From contig JAQIWT010000332.1 in assembly GCA_034696485.1 (NCBI GenBank), positions 1-23,137 on the forward strand: a stretch of 23,137 nucleotides of DNA, given 5' to 3'. This document shows, piece after piece, positions 1-10,419 of this stretch (its first letter is position 1; every line of letters starts with the position of its first letter). The notes under the pieces are model-generated. The model was given only the letters and a program-made list of their open reading frames with translations. It made no database searches and was not told the origin of the DNA. Source of the stretch: Isohypsibius dastychi (Eukaryota > Tardigrada > Eutardigrada > Parachela > Isohypsibiidae). The position numbers and the translations under genes are program-made.

Positions 1-751
1 TAGCTCGCGGCCGGCATCGTTTTTCTCGAGTTTTCTCCTCTTTTTGACATATCACACCGACGTCAGCATAACATTACCGGTGTGATTAACAGCGATATTG
101 TGTTTTTTATTCTACGTAATCACTTGGGGCCCATATCACTTCCTATTATTTTGTTACCCGGAAAATTGATCCATTTGTGCGGTTTGGTCACAGCACAAAT
201 TGTTCTTTCATGTGGTGATATTCAGAAGAACTTTTTGTTCGATTTGACGGATTTTGTTATTACTTGTGTCTGGTCTTCTTGATATGGAGGTAAATCGAAT
301 CATCCTTGAGCTGTTTTGAAAAACGCTTGCAGTTTTTACTGCATTGCGAAAAGTTTTTGGTTTTCCCTCGGCGTATTCCATAATTCGATTTGCTCATTGC
401 CACGAAGATTTTATAAATACGAATAAATTATAAAAATGTAAACGAAAATGATTTTACATTTTTGTTGTATTTTTGGGACGTGCTACAAAATTTGTAACCT
501 TTAACAAAAAATGCCGGTGAATGGCAGTTTGAACTGTAGGATCTTGAGCTTGATTCAGGACCAGTAACATTTTATTCTGATTTTAACTTTATTTTATTCT
601 GAGTCCGATCAAAGAAATTCGATTTATTGGATTTCTTCAGTATAAACCCAGATAAGTAAGTCCCCACCAAAACATATTTGGAAAAGGGCAATCGATGTCG
701 AAAGATTAGCTGTTTCTTGATGATTTTTTGTAACATTTATTTCTCTTACAG
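1..751. other. Sequence upstream of first visible TFAP2 coding exon
   Basis: No coding exon can be assigned with confidence. The first visible TFAP2 exon starts at 752 in phase 0, so an upstream exon carrying the start codon must exist here or before the window. One possibility is ATGGAG at 284-289 followed directly by a donor-like gtaaat, which would supply only Met-Glu in the right phase. This is weak. The rest is AT-rich, with a good acceptor (ttctcttacag) at 741-751. Confidence 0.5.
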
Positions 752-3700
752 GAACGTCGAGATTTAGTATCAGCTGGTCAGTTCTCTTCGGCTTCAGCAT
801 CTCCATCTTATTCACCCGCAACCAGATACACCGGGAATGGCGGACCAGACTTTCAGCCACCGTATTTCCCCTACCCACAACAGCAGCTCGACTTTCATCC
901 TCACGTCAACAGCGCGGTGGATGCTTACGCTCACCTGAACAACTTTTCCAACCACCAACAATGGCCTCACGTTGTCGCCGGGAATACTCGGCGCGATGCC
1001 CAGGATGCCATACATACATTTCAAACGGCCAACGGACAACATCTCTCATTCCAACCAGCCTATGACGCGCGCCGGGGTGAGTATCCACAAATCCGCCGGC
1101 CGGATATCCTCGTCCATACCGGAGGTCATTCCGGAATGCCCTCTGAGCAGGATTTGATGCAGTTGAGCTCGGCGAGCATGTTGCAGCAAGTCATGGACGT
1201 CGATGGTCAGGTACGAAGAAACAATAATAGTGACTGATCCGGATATGACGTCAATGAGGTTTTCAGCTCATTTTCAATGAATTTCCTCGAAAACATATAC
1301 TCTGATCGGAAAATGAAAATAAGTAGGGTGCTGATTTGATTATGGGTAGCTAGAAAAGATTCTGATGTCGCGTACATATTTTCCTAGAGGGTTCTTGGTT
1401 CAGCGAAAACCACGAAAATCCTCGAGCAGTGTGCTTTGAGATACATTGCATCTTTCATGAAAATTAACCAACTTCACACCTTGTTAGCAGCTTTCAGCTC
1501 CGTTTTGAATTCTTGAACAGGTGGACCCAGCAATTTCAGATTTCACTGAGTGTTTTGATTTCATGAAATATATAGTATAAAATATAATATAAATGTATGT
1601 ATCAAATATACGAATACACAATTATTTAAATATTATAAAAGAAAATTCCAGGATTAATATCGAGTATTAAAACTTGGATCTTATTAGCCTGATCCAAAGC
1701 GCAATTAAATTAACTCTATTGACTCGCAAGAGAGCAATGGAAGCCTAATGAATCCCGCAGAATGATTATGTTTGTTATATATGGAGATTGCGCAAGTTGA
1801 CAAATAAGCGTGGCAAGGGCTTTAGCATTGACCAGAATTCATTCCAGCTGCTTCCTTCAAGTGAACCCTCCATTCTCCGGGACTCTAATTGAATGGGTTA
1901 TGATTTTTCATCATGCGCTTCAGTTGTTGAATACAAGTGAAAAGAGTCTATAGAAAAGCCGAATCCAGATGGAGTAGGTCTCGCCGGGTTATCCTCTTGT
2001 GTACAGAACATACTCCTGTTGTTTCAAATGGCAGGGAATTAAGTTGCAACTTGTTTCTCTCTCTCAACTTTCAACGAGAGCAGTGGGGATACAAGAGCTG
2101 GTAGCACGTATTTGTCAGGATAAACCACGGCGGCTGATTTGACCACGATTGCGGATTAAAACCAGCATGTGTCTTTTTTATAAATATCCTACTCTGCCCG
2201 AATTAGGCGAAGCTGCTGAACCTTCGATCTGATAAACTGGAGAAGATGCAGCGGGATATTTTATCCGGATTCAGAAAACATTTAAAGGATTGGTTTTCGA
2301 TACATTTGAAATCAACCAAAAATATTCCGCTATATGATCTTCAGTTAGACATTCTGCTTATATATAGCTTAATTTAAACTGTTCAATTTTATGATATTAT
2401 GAATAGTATTATTCACTGACAATTTTAGGAAAATTAACAGATGTGGTGACCGAAAATCAAAGTTGTGCATCATTAATTACGTATTAGGGATGAACCATTA
2501 TTGCTTTCAAGTTGAGTTTGATGAATAGCAGCGCAAAGGGACCTCATTATTTCAGTGTTGCTGCTAACTGGCCGTGAAAGCAGTTATCAGCAAGCTCCGA
2601 AATTGCTAACAACTGTTAATGACGATCCAGAGATTATTATCCCAATGATCCAATGATTAATTGTCCTCTTTTCGGGTGCTTAATAGCGTTGCGCTACTTC
2701 ATTATCCCAACAAATTAAAAAGCAATCATTGCCCACCATTTAGGAAAGAGCGTAATTTCAAACTGGAAATATATTCATAGGTATTTCTTTAATATTTTTT
2801 CGAATTAAAACTTCACGGAAAAGTATGAAAAATGTCAGATTTGGTTTGAGTTTTAATTTGGAAAATGAGAGGACCAAGTTGGTCACAGAGTTTGACATGG
2901 GTTAATGGCCAATCACAGTCAGCCGACGAAATAATCATGACCTTTTTTCAATGTAACCCGTGCGCATAAACCGCGCTCGCTGCACCGCAATTAATATTGA
3001 CATCAATTAGTAGATCAGGGTTTGCCTGCATGAAAGATAAGAAGACAGAATTTTATCATTGTCGAACAAAGCAGACTATTATTTTGCGGACAAGTCCGCA
3101 AGCGTTCTCCGGCGTTTTTTCTTCAGATTTCCACTGAAAAATAAGCATTTGACAGAAAGCTGCATTCTCAGAGGTATTCATAATAAGTGTGATTTAACAG
3201 ATAAAAGCTTTTGTAAAATGACATCGAGCTCGGATTTCAGTCAGGCTCAGATGTTTGACCTTCGGGCCAAATATGGATCGAAAAAGAACTATGCAGAAGC
3301 TGTGCGGCGCACGTCTAATTAGCGTTATTACTGGAAATGCTTTTCAAAATCCCATGTTTCCCTTTCCGACATCGTGAGCTGTGTCGGATTAAATTTACCC
3401 GCCGTTCAACCGGATAAACGGGGCAAACTGCTATTACAGCGTGCAAAACAAGTCTTTTCCGCAAATTTAATACAAGATTACCATAACAGCAATTTTTGTA
3501 AGTGGTTTAGATTATTTCTGAAAACAAAAATGGATAAACAAAACCAAAATAATAAGTTGAGAAAATGAAGATTATTTTTCCGATCTTGCATATTTGAAGT
3601 TGTCGGAAGAGTCGCAGTTTGATTTGACACTTTTTTATTTTGTTTCAGGGCGGAATTGATCACGATGGTGGGAGCGGGGGAGGCTTCTCCATGGTTGGCG

Positions 3701-6700
3701 ACCACGGCACAGTTATTCGAAAAGGTACGATATTAGAACACACATTCGAAGAAGTCCGTCTACTTATGTTGATTGGGTGGGAAGCATATTTTCGTGAAAA
3801 AGTTTTCAACTTGGGAGGTCAAGAAGAGGACATTTTGAATAATTTAACCATCTCTCGACGACATGAAAATAAATGGCGTGGGTCTCATGTAAACTGCACT
3901 TGCTTTATCATCAGTCCACAATAATTAAATTCGCCCAGCTAATCCCGCTCTTGTGAATTGATAAAATTGAGAAATCAATGTCACGGAAAATGCGTGCTTT
4001 CATGCGCGCTTGAGCAGCAGGAAACTTTAAACATTGATTTAGCCGCATTATCTCGACAACAACAGCCACTGTACATTTCCTCAAATTCTACAGAATCTGA
4101 GACCAGTAATTGCCTTTTCATTCAGTCTGCTACGATAACAGAAATAACCAGTTTCCCAATTGCAGAATTTTTCGAAATGTCAACGCTGATTTCGATCTTT
4201 GGCAAAGAATAATCACCACTATGACAATTTAAATTTTATTGTCCATTTTACTTAATTAGTCTGTTTACCGGAAAAAAATGTTTGTCACATGACTCTTCAG
4301 AAAAGATAAGTTGTTGACGTTTTGTGTCGCGTTTGCTTTTGGTTTTCTTCTTTTCAGCTGGTATTCGACAAAAAGGCGAGAATGCCAAAGAAATCACGAT
4401 TAATTCCGGTGTCATCAGCCCATTCGACGTATTCTGCTCAGTTCCCGGTCGCCTGTCGCTTCTCAGTTCAACCAGCAAATACAAAGTGACAGTCGGTGAA
4501 GTTCAGCGACGACTCTCGCCGCCGGAATGTTTGAACGCCTCGTTGCTCGGCGGAGTGTTGCGAAGGTAAATCAACTTTGAGATTTATCATTTCTGCTCAC
4601 ATTTCGAAGGAGAAACAATTAACTTTGTCATTCCGAAAGAGTGACTAGTAAAATACAGAGGGCATAAAGCGTAGCATTTTCGTGATGGAAACGAATTTAA
4701 ATTCAGTCGATAAATCGGTCCGATTCAAAATCGCAAAAATAACAAGGGATCATCCAAAGAGATTTGATTGCAGCTCAGCCCAGAAATGTTGAAGCAGACT
4801 AACATGCCTCCCGGGCGAATCGAAGGTCCTAGTTTACTTGATTACCATTTGACGAGGCCTCTTGACTGACAGGACAATATATTTGCTGAATATTTGTGAA
4901 CTTTTCTGAACCGTCAGAAAGGCACATTGAAATATACATCTGAGCAATATTTTGAACCTTATTACGTGTCCATGTTCTTCCTAACTTCTGCTGAGTAGTT
5001 CTAGTCCAAAATTTTTTTGCATCTCAAATCACTCTAGCTTTTCAAATTGAAATTCAAAATTTGTCAAACTGGAAACAAAAAATGCTTTTACAGTATAATA
5101 CTTCTAATACATTTTTAATTTGTGGTGGAAATAGAGGTTTCGTTGTTCCAAATGTTCTCAGTCTTTTGTATTTTGATGCACGAATAAAATACAATTTTGT
5201 TGTAGTAATAAAATGGTTTTTGGTTTTCAGGGCGAAATCTAAAAATGGCGGCCGCTCTCTTCGTGACAAGCTTGAGAAGATCGGATTGAACCTGCCAGCT
5301 GGTCGCCGGAAGGCAGCTAATGTGACCCTACTGACATCACTCGTCGAAGGTATGTGTATATCTGTATCGATATCAATATCATAACAAGTTATTCAACTCG
5401 TTCGGACAATATCTTTGGCGTAAAATCTCTTTCCTATACATGACAGATGCCGTATTATCGACTGTTTCAAACACGAGAGATTATTCTTGAATGAATCTGG
5501 TGACCTTTCAACAGCACTTGACAAAATAGCCCGACGGTATTTGAAATGTAGTTTACCTTCGTGCCTGAGGTTTTTTTGTAGTAATAATTCCAAGATATAC
5601 ACAACATTGCCATGAGCCGTTTTGTCAAAATTTTTGATTATTTTTTGGTAGTTTCTGATGTTTGAGGAAACTGCTTGCAGGGAAAATATCACACTGTGAA
5701 AACAAGAACAGATTTCGCGGCGTCCCCTCCAGTGTCTGTCTAGAGCAATGTTTTCCAAGTTGTGGTCACAAAGCACCTGCAGTGCTCCTTGAGAAAAAGA
5801 GAAAATTATTGTTTACATCTTTTGTCAGAAAAATCGTGTAATTAATTCTTCATTCAGAACTTATTCTTGAAAATGCGCTCTTTTAATATTCGCCGACCGA
5901 AGGCGGCTTTGAAGTGCGGCAACGAACAGAACCGTTTTGAAGTGTACTAGTTTTTACTTGGTTTGAACGAGGTTTCGAGGAAAGGTTATAAAATTTCTTT
6001 TTTTTGAAAAATTTGAAAGCGTCAAAGTTTTGGCCAGAAATTGCGCGATTATTTATGACAGTCTAATGATGGCAATTTTCGATGGAATATGGAGCTGTTA
6101 TTCAAGACCATACGAGTGAGTTTGTTTGATCAAGCAGCCGTTTAATCGCCTTGGGGAGTAATCAAGGAATGAACTTGCTCTGGCTTTACGGACTCGCTGT
6201 CATCATCAAATTTCTCCAACGACTGACGTTTTCATGCCATTAATCAAAGAAATTCAGCTTTTTCTTTCTCGTCTTTCACAAAACGTCTTTTGAGGATATA
6301 AAGCTGTTTTTCATTTACGACCGGTATTTCGTGATTATCTTGGCCCAGGCTCAACTTTTTGCGAAAACTGAAGACGTATTCTTGGTAAAGGTTATTTGAC
6401 CCGGAAAAACTCCAATCATAAATTCTGTATTTTCATAACATTAAATGACAATCATGAGAATTGAGCGATGATATAGACTTTCCGAACAAAAAAAACAGTT
6501 TTTTACAGTTTCAAGCTTTTACCGAAGTTGCTGAAAATACAGAATTGAGAAATATGATGATTGACATAGACGCATTAGCTGATCGCCGTAAATCATCTCA
6601 TAATTGTATTAACTACAGGTGAGGCCATCCATATGGCACGAGACTTCAGTTATGTCTGTGAACAAGAATTTCCGGCGAGACATGTGGCCGAGTATTGTTC

Positions 6701-7100
6701 ACGCCAACACACCGACCCCAACGACGTTTTCAAAAGAAGAGATCAGATTGTTCACACAAGGTATGAAATGTTTTTTAACCTTCCAGAAATTTTCGGTCAA
6801 AATTAATTTTCACGCAGGCAAGTTCTCAAAGAACTCAACGATGTCCTCCAACAGGACCGCTCTCCTCTTTGCAATACCCGACCTGCTCATTTACTCGAGC
6901 CGACTATACAGCGTCATTTGACTCATTTCAGTCTGATTACTCACGGCTTTGGCAGTCCAGCAATATGTGCGGCCATTCAGGCGATCCAGAATTATTTGAC
7001 AGAAAGTTTGAAGCAGATTGAAAAGACCTATCCCGGTACGATGAGCAATGGACCGGAACTGAACGGAACCGGAAAAATGAAGGAGAATGAAAAGAAATAG
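752..7100 (+). CDS. TFAP2: AP-2 family transcription factor (TFAP2), six coding exons, 5' partial
   Basis: Sequence-specific nuclear transcription factor of the metazoan AP-2 family. Coding exons read from splice signals and homology: 752-1210, 3649-3724, 4358-4565, 5231-5349, 6619-6760 and 6818-7100, with TAG at 7098-7100. All phases match and no stop interrupts the 428 visible residues (vertebrate AP-2 about 437). The N-terminal third is proline/glutamine-rich and contains DFQPPYFPY at visible residues 33-41, the conserved AP-2 transactivation motif. From about residue 203 the protein is almost identical to vertebrate AP-2: [34 protein letters not shown], then the basic DNA-binding stretch with [19 protein letters not shown]. 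The helix-span-helix dimerisation region follows, with [13 protein letters not shown] and [18 protein letters not shown], ending in a lysine-rich tail. The start codon lies in an unseen upstream exon, as expected for a family with separate first exons. Paralogue class within AP-2 is not resolved. Confidence 0.95.
1211..3648. other. Long TFAP2 intron (2438 bp)
   Basis: The donor is gtacga and the acceptor ttgtttcag. It is far longer than the other introns in the window, which are often 50-70 nt. I see no convincing exon on either strand; an 87-codon open frame at 3059-3322 has no recognisable motif. Long introns next to the transactivation exon often hold regulatory DNA, but nothing here proves that. 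Confidence 0.7.
3725..4357. other. TFAP2 intron (633 bp)
   Basis: It runs from donor gtacga to acceptor cttcttttcag. No coding or repeated structure stands out. Open frames inside it (for example 3958-4212) match nothing I recognise and cross no splice signals. Confidence 0.75.
4566..5230. other. TFAP2 intron (665 bp)
   Basis: It runs from donor gtaaat to acceptor tggttttcag and splits an Arg codon between the two DNA-binding exons. No other feature was seen. Confidence 0.8.
5350..6618. other. TFAP2 intron (1269 bp)
   Basis: It runs from donor gtatgt to acceptor aactacag. A 127-codon antisense open frame (5393-5776) shows no recognisable domain and is probably chance. Nothing else can be supported. 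Confidence 0.75.
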
Positions 7101-7589
7101 GACTCATCATTTGGAGAGTATTATTGTGCCATTTTCGAAGATTACCTCCCTTCATCCCTCTTCTAAAATGGAATCAAAGTTTTTGCAACATAAATTGTTT
7201 TTTAAAAAGACTTGAAGTTTGCGATTCTGGTTTTACCGGTATCATTCTGTTGATGGGTATCCACCTTTTAATTATTGCCGTATTTGTTATTTGCAGTTTT
7301 ACTCGCGTCTTGTTCTTGTGATTTCTTCTAATCTACCTGCTTTTCAAGATTGCTGTGTCAGTTTGCCAGTTCTGTTGTCTTTGTTGAGATTTGATGTAAG
7401 CTATGCCAAACCATTTAATGGTCCAACTTGCCAGCTGAAATAACGACATGTATAATAATAATTTTTGCATCTTGCCGAAATCATAGTTCTCTTCACAAAA
7501 AAGCAGAAAAAATACATCACTCGAAAAAAGTGAAATTTTTTAGAAATTTGGAAAGAATCCTCAAATCAGGAGTTCATGGCATCCGCCAT
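7101..7589. other. TFAP2 3' flank, convergent with Dicer fragment
   Basis: Presumed TFAP2 3' untranslated region. There is no obvious AATAAA before the antisense Dicer-type exons; the nearest plus-strand AATAAA is at 7748-7753, inside that gene. The two genes are tail to tail with under 500 bp between their stop codons. No further coding sequence was recognised. Confidence 0.5.
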
Positions 7590-8109
7590 TTATTTCAGCT
7601 CGATCAGGGCAGCCTTTGCAGCATTGCATTTCGCAGCTCGAGAATTCCTCCCTTTTCCGGCATATGTTCCTTTGCCCAAAACTGTGACCTGCATGACGCA
7701 CCGACCATTTCCCAAAGATTCTGGCTTACTGCAAAAAAAACAACAACAATAAAATGGTCTCAGCAGAAATCGTGCATTGGAAGTTAGAAGTATACTTGAA
7801 CAAACAGTTCGGACCAGCGTTTTCCATGAGTTCTCGAACCGGATTCCGCGGGCAATTTTTTACGCAGTTCTCTGTTGGATCAAGTGTTATTTAAAAAAAA
7901 CCCAAATTCGTTTCAATTCGCAAACAAATTTACCAATAGCCGGACGCATGATATTGTAATAAACCTTCCAGACGGTGTCCAGAGATAATCCACTGTCCAA
8001 ATATGGCTCCAGCAACAGCTTCAAACAGATCGCCTAATGCTTTTGGTGCTTCCGATTCTTCATAACCGGGGACTTCATTAGCATTCGAGTCGTCAAAATT
8101 AAAGAACAG
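7590..8109 (-). pseudogene. Dicer C-terminal fragment: end of RNase IIIb plus dsRNA-binding domain, frameshifted
   Basis: Dicer cleaves double-stranded RNA into microRNAs and siRNAs. Minus-strand exons are 8109-7934, 7871-7796 and 7728-7590 (stop TAA 7590-7592), with introns of 62 and 67 nt and good GT-AG borders. The first encodes APKALGDLFEAVAGAIF, then DSGLSLDTVWKVYYNIMRP, the distal RNase IIIb signature of Dicer. The second encodes NCPRNPVRELMEN, like the PRSPVRELLE linker of vertebrate Dicer. The third encodes VTVLGKGTYAGKGRN and a basic alanine-rich helix, the C-terminal dsRNA-binding domain. The two halves of the first exon are in different frames; the break lies at the AAA run at 7999-8001 (plus strand), where two bases seem to be missing. 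No helicase, PAZ, RNase IIIa or proximal RNase IIIb exon is visible before an opposite-strand gene begins at 9541, so only the last ~130 of ~1900 codons are here. It may be a truncated copy, or a real 3' end with base-call errors and very distant upstream exons. Confidence 0.8.
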
Positions 8110-8193
8110 CTATAAAAATCCATATTAATAACTCGACTGAAAAAAATATGCGAATTTTACCATATCTTCATCCACCCTATGCCTTTTGGTAGA

Positions 8194-8263
8194 TATGATA
8201 TATGCTATATACTGGCTGTGAGGAGATGGGGCTCCCACAGCCAGATATTAGCAATGTGCTATA
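8194..8263. repeat. Imperfect hairpin, perfect 9-bp inner stem
   Basis: CTGGCTGTG at 8212-8220 and CACAGCCAG at 8236-8244 form a perfect inner stem around a 15-nt loop. Pairing continues outward through about 14 more pairs with small bulges, to 8194 on the left and 8263 on the right. The size resembles a pre-microRNA, but the outer stem is AT-rich and bulged, so a small palindromic repeat is equally possible. Confidence 0.55.
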
Positions 8264-8866
8264 ATGGAGAGTCGAATGTGGGCTGCATACAATTACAATC
8301 TAACATGGTATTCATGGGTCGGCTACAGCGCCGAACCTGACGTATGGATGTAAGCAGGGTCATACGTATGGAAACCATGCATGAATATAGCGTACTTCCG
8401 ACCACCTGAAAAATGAGCGCTAGCCAATCACTACATTTGTTTTCTAGACTTTTCGACCAATCCAGTTCAGGTGTTTGGAACGCGGGAACCAATCAAATAA
8501 TTTGTTTAATTAATCGTTTTAATTAGCATTCCACCGGGAGCATCAGACAAGGAAGAACCATTCACAATCTAAAGAATATGAGATCGTTGCAGTCTGGATG
8601 GAGATCAGCGAAAAGAAACAGAAACTCGACGACTTGGAGTAAAATCAGTCAGATGATAAACGCTAAAAACAACACTCAAACAAAATCCTTCTCCCTGGAT
8701 CCTTTCCTCGTTCTGTTCCGTTCAGATACATAATTCTTTCCGAAAATCAACCTGTAAAACAGCACATTGATTGAACGAACAAATTACAACAAATATTTTC
8801 CTCTGGCAGATTAACCTGGTTTTTCCGCAAATAAAACCACTAAAGAAGTACACATGAATAGCTCAC

Positions 8867-8926
8867 CTTCAAATTTCCCACAGAGCATGTACGTGTTTTC
8901 CTCCCAGGTGAAGCACTTGTCCTCCT
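8867..8926 (-). CDS. Exon-like segment of unrecognised protein
   Basis: Read on the minus strand, a 60-nt open segment is flanked by an acceptor (gtttccag) and a donor (gtgagc). It encodes DKCFTWEENTYMLCGKFE, which has the composition of real protein but matches no family I can name. Nearby minus-strand segments (about 9024-9050 and 8700-8755) also have splice-like borders, but their phases do not join cleanly. It may be part of the Dicer-side transcript or of a small independent gene. Confidence 0.3.
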
Positions 8927-9061
8927 CTGGAAACTATCAAACGGAAACGTTGATGTAATAGAACACAACGGCTGATATCCAAAGAAGATTCAAAGTGGAG
9001 CAACGTTAACTTACGATTTTCCTTCAAAACGTACCCTGCTGTGGTAGAAGCGAGTGAACAG

Positions 9062-9168
9062 CGGGGCTTACTTACACATACCAATGGGGCTCACGCCTTC
9101 GAACTTCCGACTCCGCACTTGCACAGTTCAAAGTCGTGAGCCCCATCAGTTTGTGTACGTAAACCCCG
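9062..9168. repeat. Long hairpin with 44-nt arms, microRNA-precursor-like
   Basis: Left arm 9062-9105 and right arm 9125-9168 are reverse complements at about 37 of 44 positions, around a 19-nt loop (9106-9124). The core is ATGGGGCTCACG (9084-9095) against CGTGAGCCCCAT (9135-9146), a perfect 12-bp stem. Next to the loop, ten more positions pair with two single mismatches, so the 22 pairs nearest the loop contain 20 Watson-Crick pairs. The outer part pairs with scattered single mismatches and no large bulges. That layout matches an animal primary microRNA hairpin. An inverted duplication or small foldback transposon would also produce it. The strand of any transcript is unknown. Confidence 0.8.
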
Positions 9169-9474
9169 AGTCCCTTCTTCCTTTTTTGCCAGCGCCAGCG
9201 CCCGAAATCAACCGAGTCATTAGTAAGACAATTATCAGCAAAAAAACGATACCGTTTGCACTTTTCGGTTATTAATTTCGAATTATCGCGTCCGTAACGT
9301 TAGCTTGTGAGCACTTCTTGGCCCGGCATTGATGAAAAACGTCCCGATCAAGGGGGGTCATTTTACTACACAGCCCCTCAAAATCTAATTGGTCAATGAC
9401 CAGTCAGTGAGATCAGGTGAGATAATTTTGAATATTTCCTGAATGCAATTATCACCAGCTTTTCACAGCGACGA

Positions 9475-9480
9475 TATAAA
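9475..9480 (+). promoter_or_regulatory. Possible TATA box
   Basis: TATAAA lies 61 bp before the ATG at 9541, a spacing that would allow a short 5' leader. It is the only core-promoter-like motif seen before this gene. The same segment can also be read as an open exon after a ttttcacag acceptor, so the call is tentative. Confidence 0.25.
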
Positions 9481-9540
9481 TCTGTAACTTATACTGGCAA
9501 AGCCGGTCGCGAGGAACTTGTTGCATCGATCTGTGAGGCA

Positions 9541-10419
9541 ATGGCAAAAACATACAGATTAATGTTAGCGGGATTTCTGGGAATTGCTCTGGTAGTATCA
9601 ATCGCTCATCGTTTGCAGTCGGGAAATTCAGAGGACTATGTTAACGTGAGTGTTCAACCAGTTTACGTGCTCAATCCGTTTCACTGATAATATCTGGATT
9701 TTCGTAGCAATGATTTCTTTTATCACGGTAAACCTGTACTATCAATCAAGTGGCCAGTTCTGCTTTCAGGCAACGCTTCTTTTCATTGACTTCCGCCTGT
9801 GAGAAAAATCCTTATTAATTCCCAGTGGCTTTCAATTGTGTTTCAACCTAATGTCTCAAGACTTGAAACAAATCGACTATTAGAGGAAGCGAGTGCATTC
9901 AGAATTTATTGTTTTCAGAGTTGAGAGAAAGTTGATTCTAGATCTGTTTCCGGAAGTTGAACTGAAAACTATCAGAATTAAGGTGATCAAGTATCAGAAT
10001 CAAGAAAAAGTTGTTTTCAGAGCTTCACAACGTTCAGCTTCCTCGTGGTCGGTCACTGATAGGTTAATCGATATATTTCACTTTTAGGAGATCTGGGAAT
10101 TACTACTGAAAACCATTCCCCATGGTGGGCCTCTTGGAGTAATTGCCAGCCTTGCGTTTCTTATAAAGTGCGCTAGCGCAGCAGACGAAACGACAGCACT
10201 TGGAGTACAGTTGTTGATGACGGAACGACAGCTTCGGGCAGCCGAGGGAGAGATCGTGAAGCTGACCAACCACATCAAATCAACCCGCGTCCGGCTTCAG
10301 ATGTGCTTTTATTGTTTTGGTTTGACAGGCTGTTTTTCATTCAGGCAGTTCGGGCAAAAGTCGAGGAAGTGGACATACCAACACTTGAATTCGTTCTTGG
10401 TCTACAGAAACCAATCTGA
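9541..10419 (+). CDS. Small membrane/coiled-coil protein, unrecognised
   Basis: Predicted exons are 9541-9644, 10088-10288 and 10345-10419. The first encodes MAKTYRLMLAGFLGIALVV and a short polar tail, a hydrophobic N-terminal segment with a gtgagt donor. The second (acceptor cacttttag) contains GPLGVIASLAFLIKCASA, a second hydrophobic segment, followed by the heptad-rich MTERQLRAAEGEIVKLTNHI. The third ends at TGA 10417-10419, about 125 residues in all. The topology (hydrophobic start, second hydrophobic helix, coiled coil) faintly recalls ER proteins of the BAP29/31 type, but identity is too low to name it. The donor after 10288 (gtccgg) is unusual. The end overlaps the first AIMP2-like codons in another frame, at an AAA run (10408-10410). 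One missing A there would fuse this protein to AIMP2, so two genes or one broken gene cannot be separated. Confidence 0.5.

Larger units (their letters stand above)
8110..9540. other. Inter-genic stretch without a resolved gene
   Basis: Upstream Dicer exons would be expected here on the minus strand, but I cannot find the RNase III signature or PAZ motifs. It holds two hairpins (8194-8263 and 9062-9168), one exon-like minus-strand segment (8867-8926) and a possible core promoter near 9475. Confidence 0.5.

Noticed and set aside
3059-3322. 87-codon open frame in the long TFAP2 intron
   Set aside because: No domain, no splice support, and composition typical of chance frames.
5393-5776. 127-codon antisense open frame in a TFAP2 intron
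   Set aside because: No recognisable motif and no splice or promoter context.
8568-8642. Plus-strand stretch reading SKEYEIVAVWMEISEKKQKL and ending in TAA
   Set aside because: Looks like the end of a protein, but there is no acceptor, upstream exon or family match, and it lies where minus-strand exons were expected.
8867-8926. Minus-strand exon as part of an Eaf6/MEAF6-like protein
   Set aside because: A faint pattern similarity only; spacing and splice phases do not fit, so no name was given.
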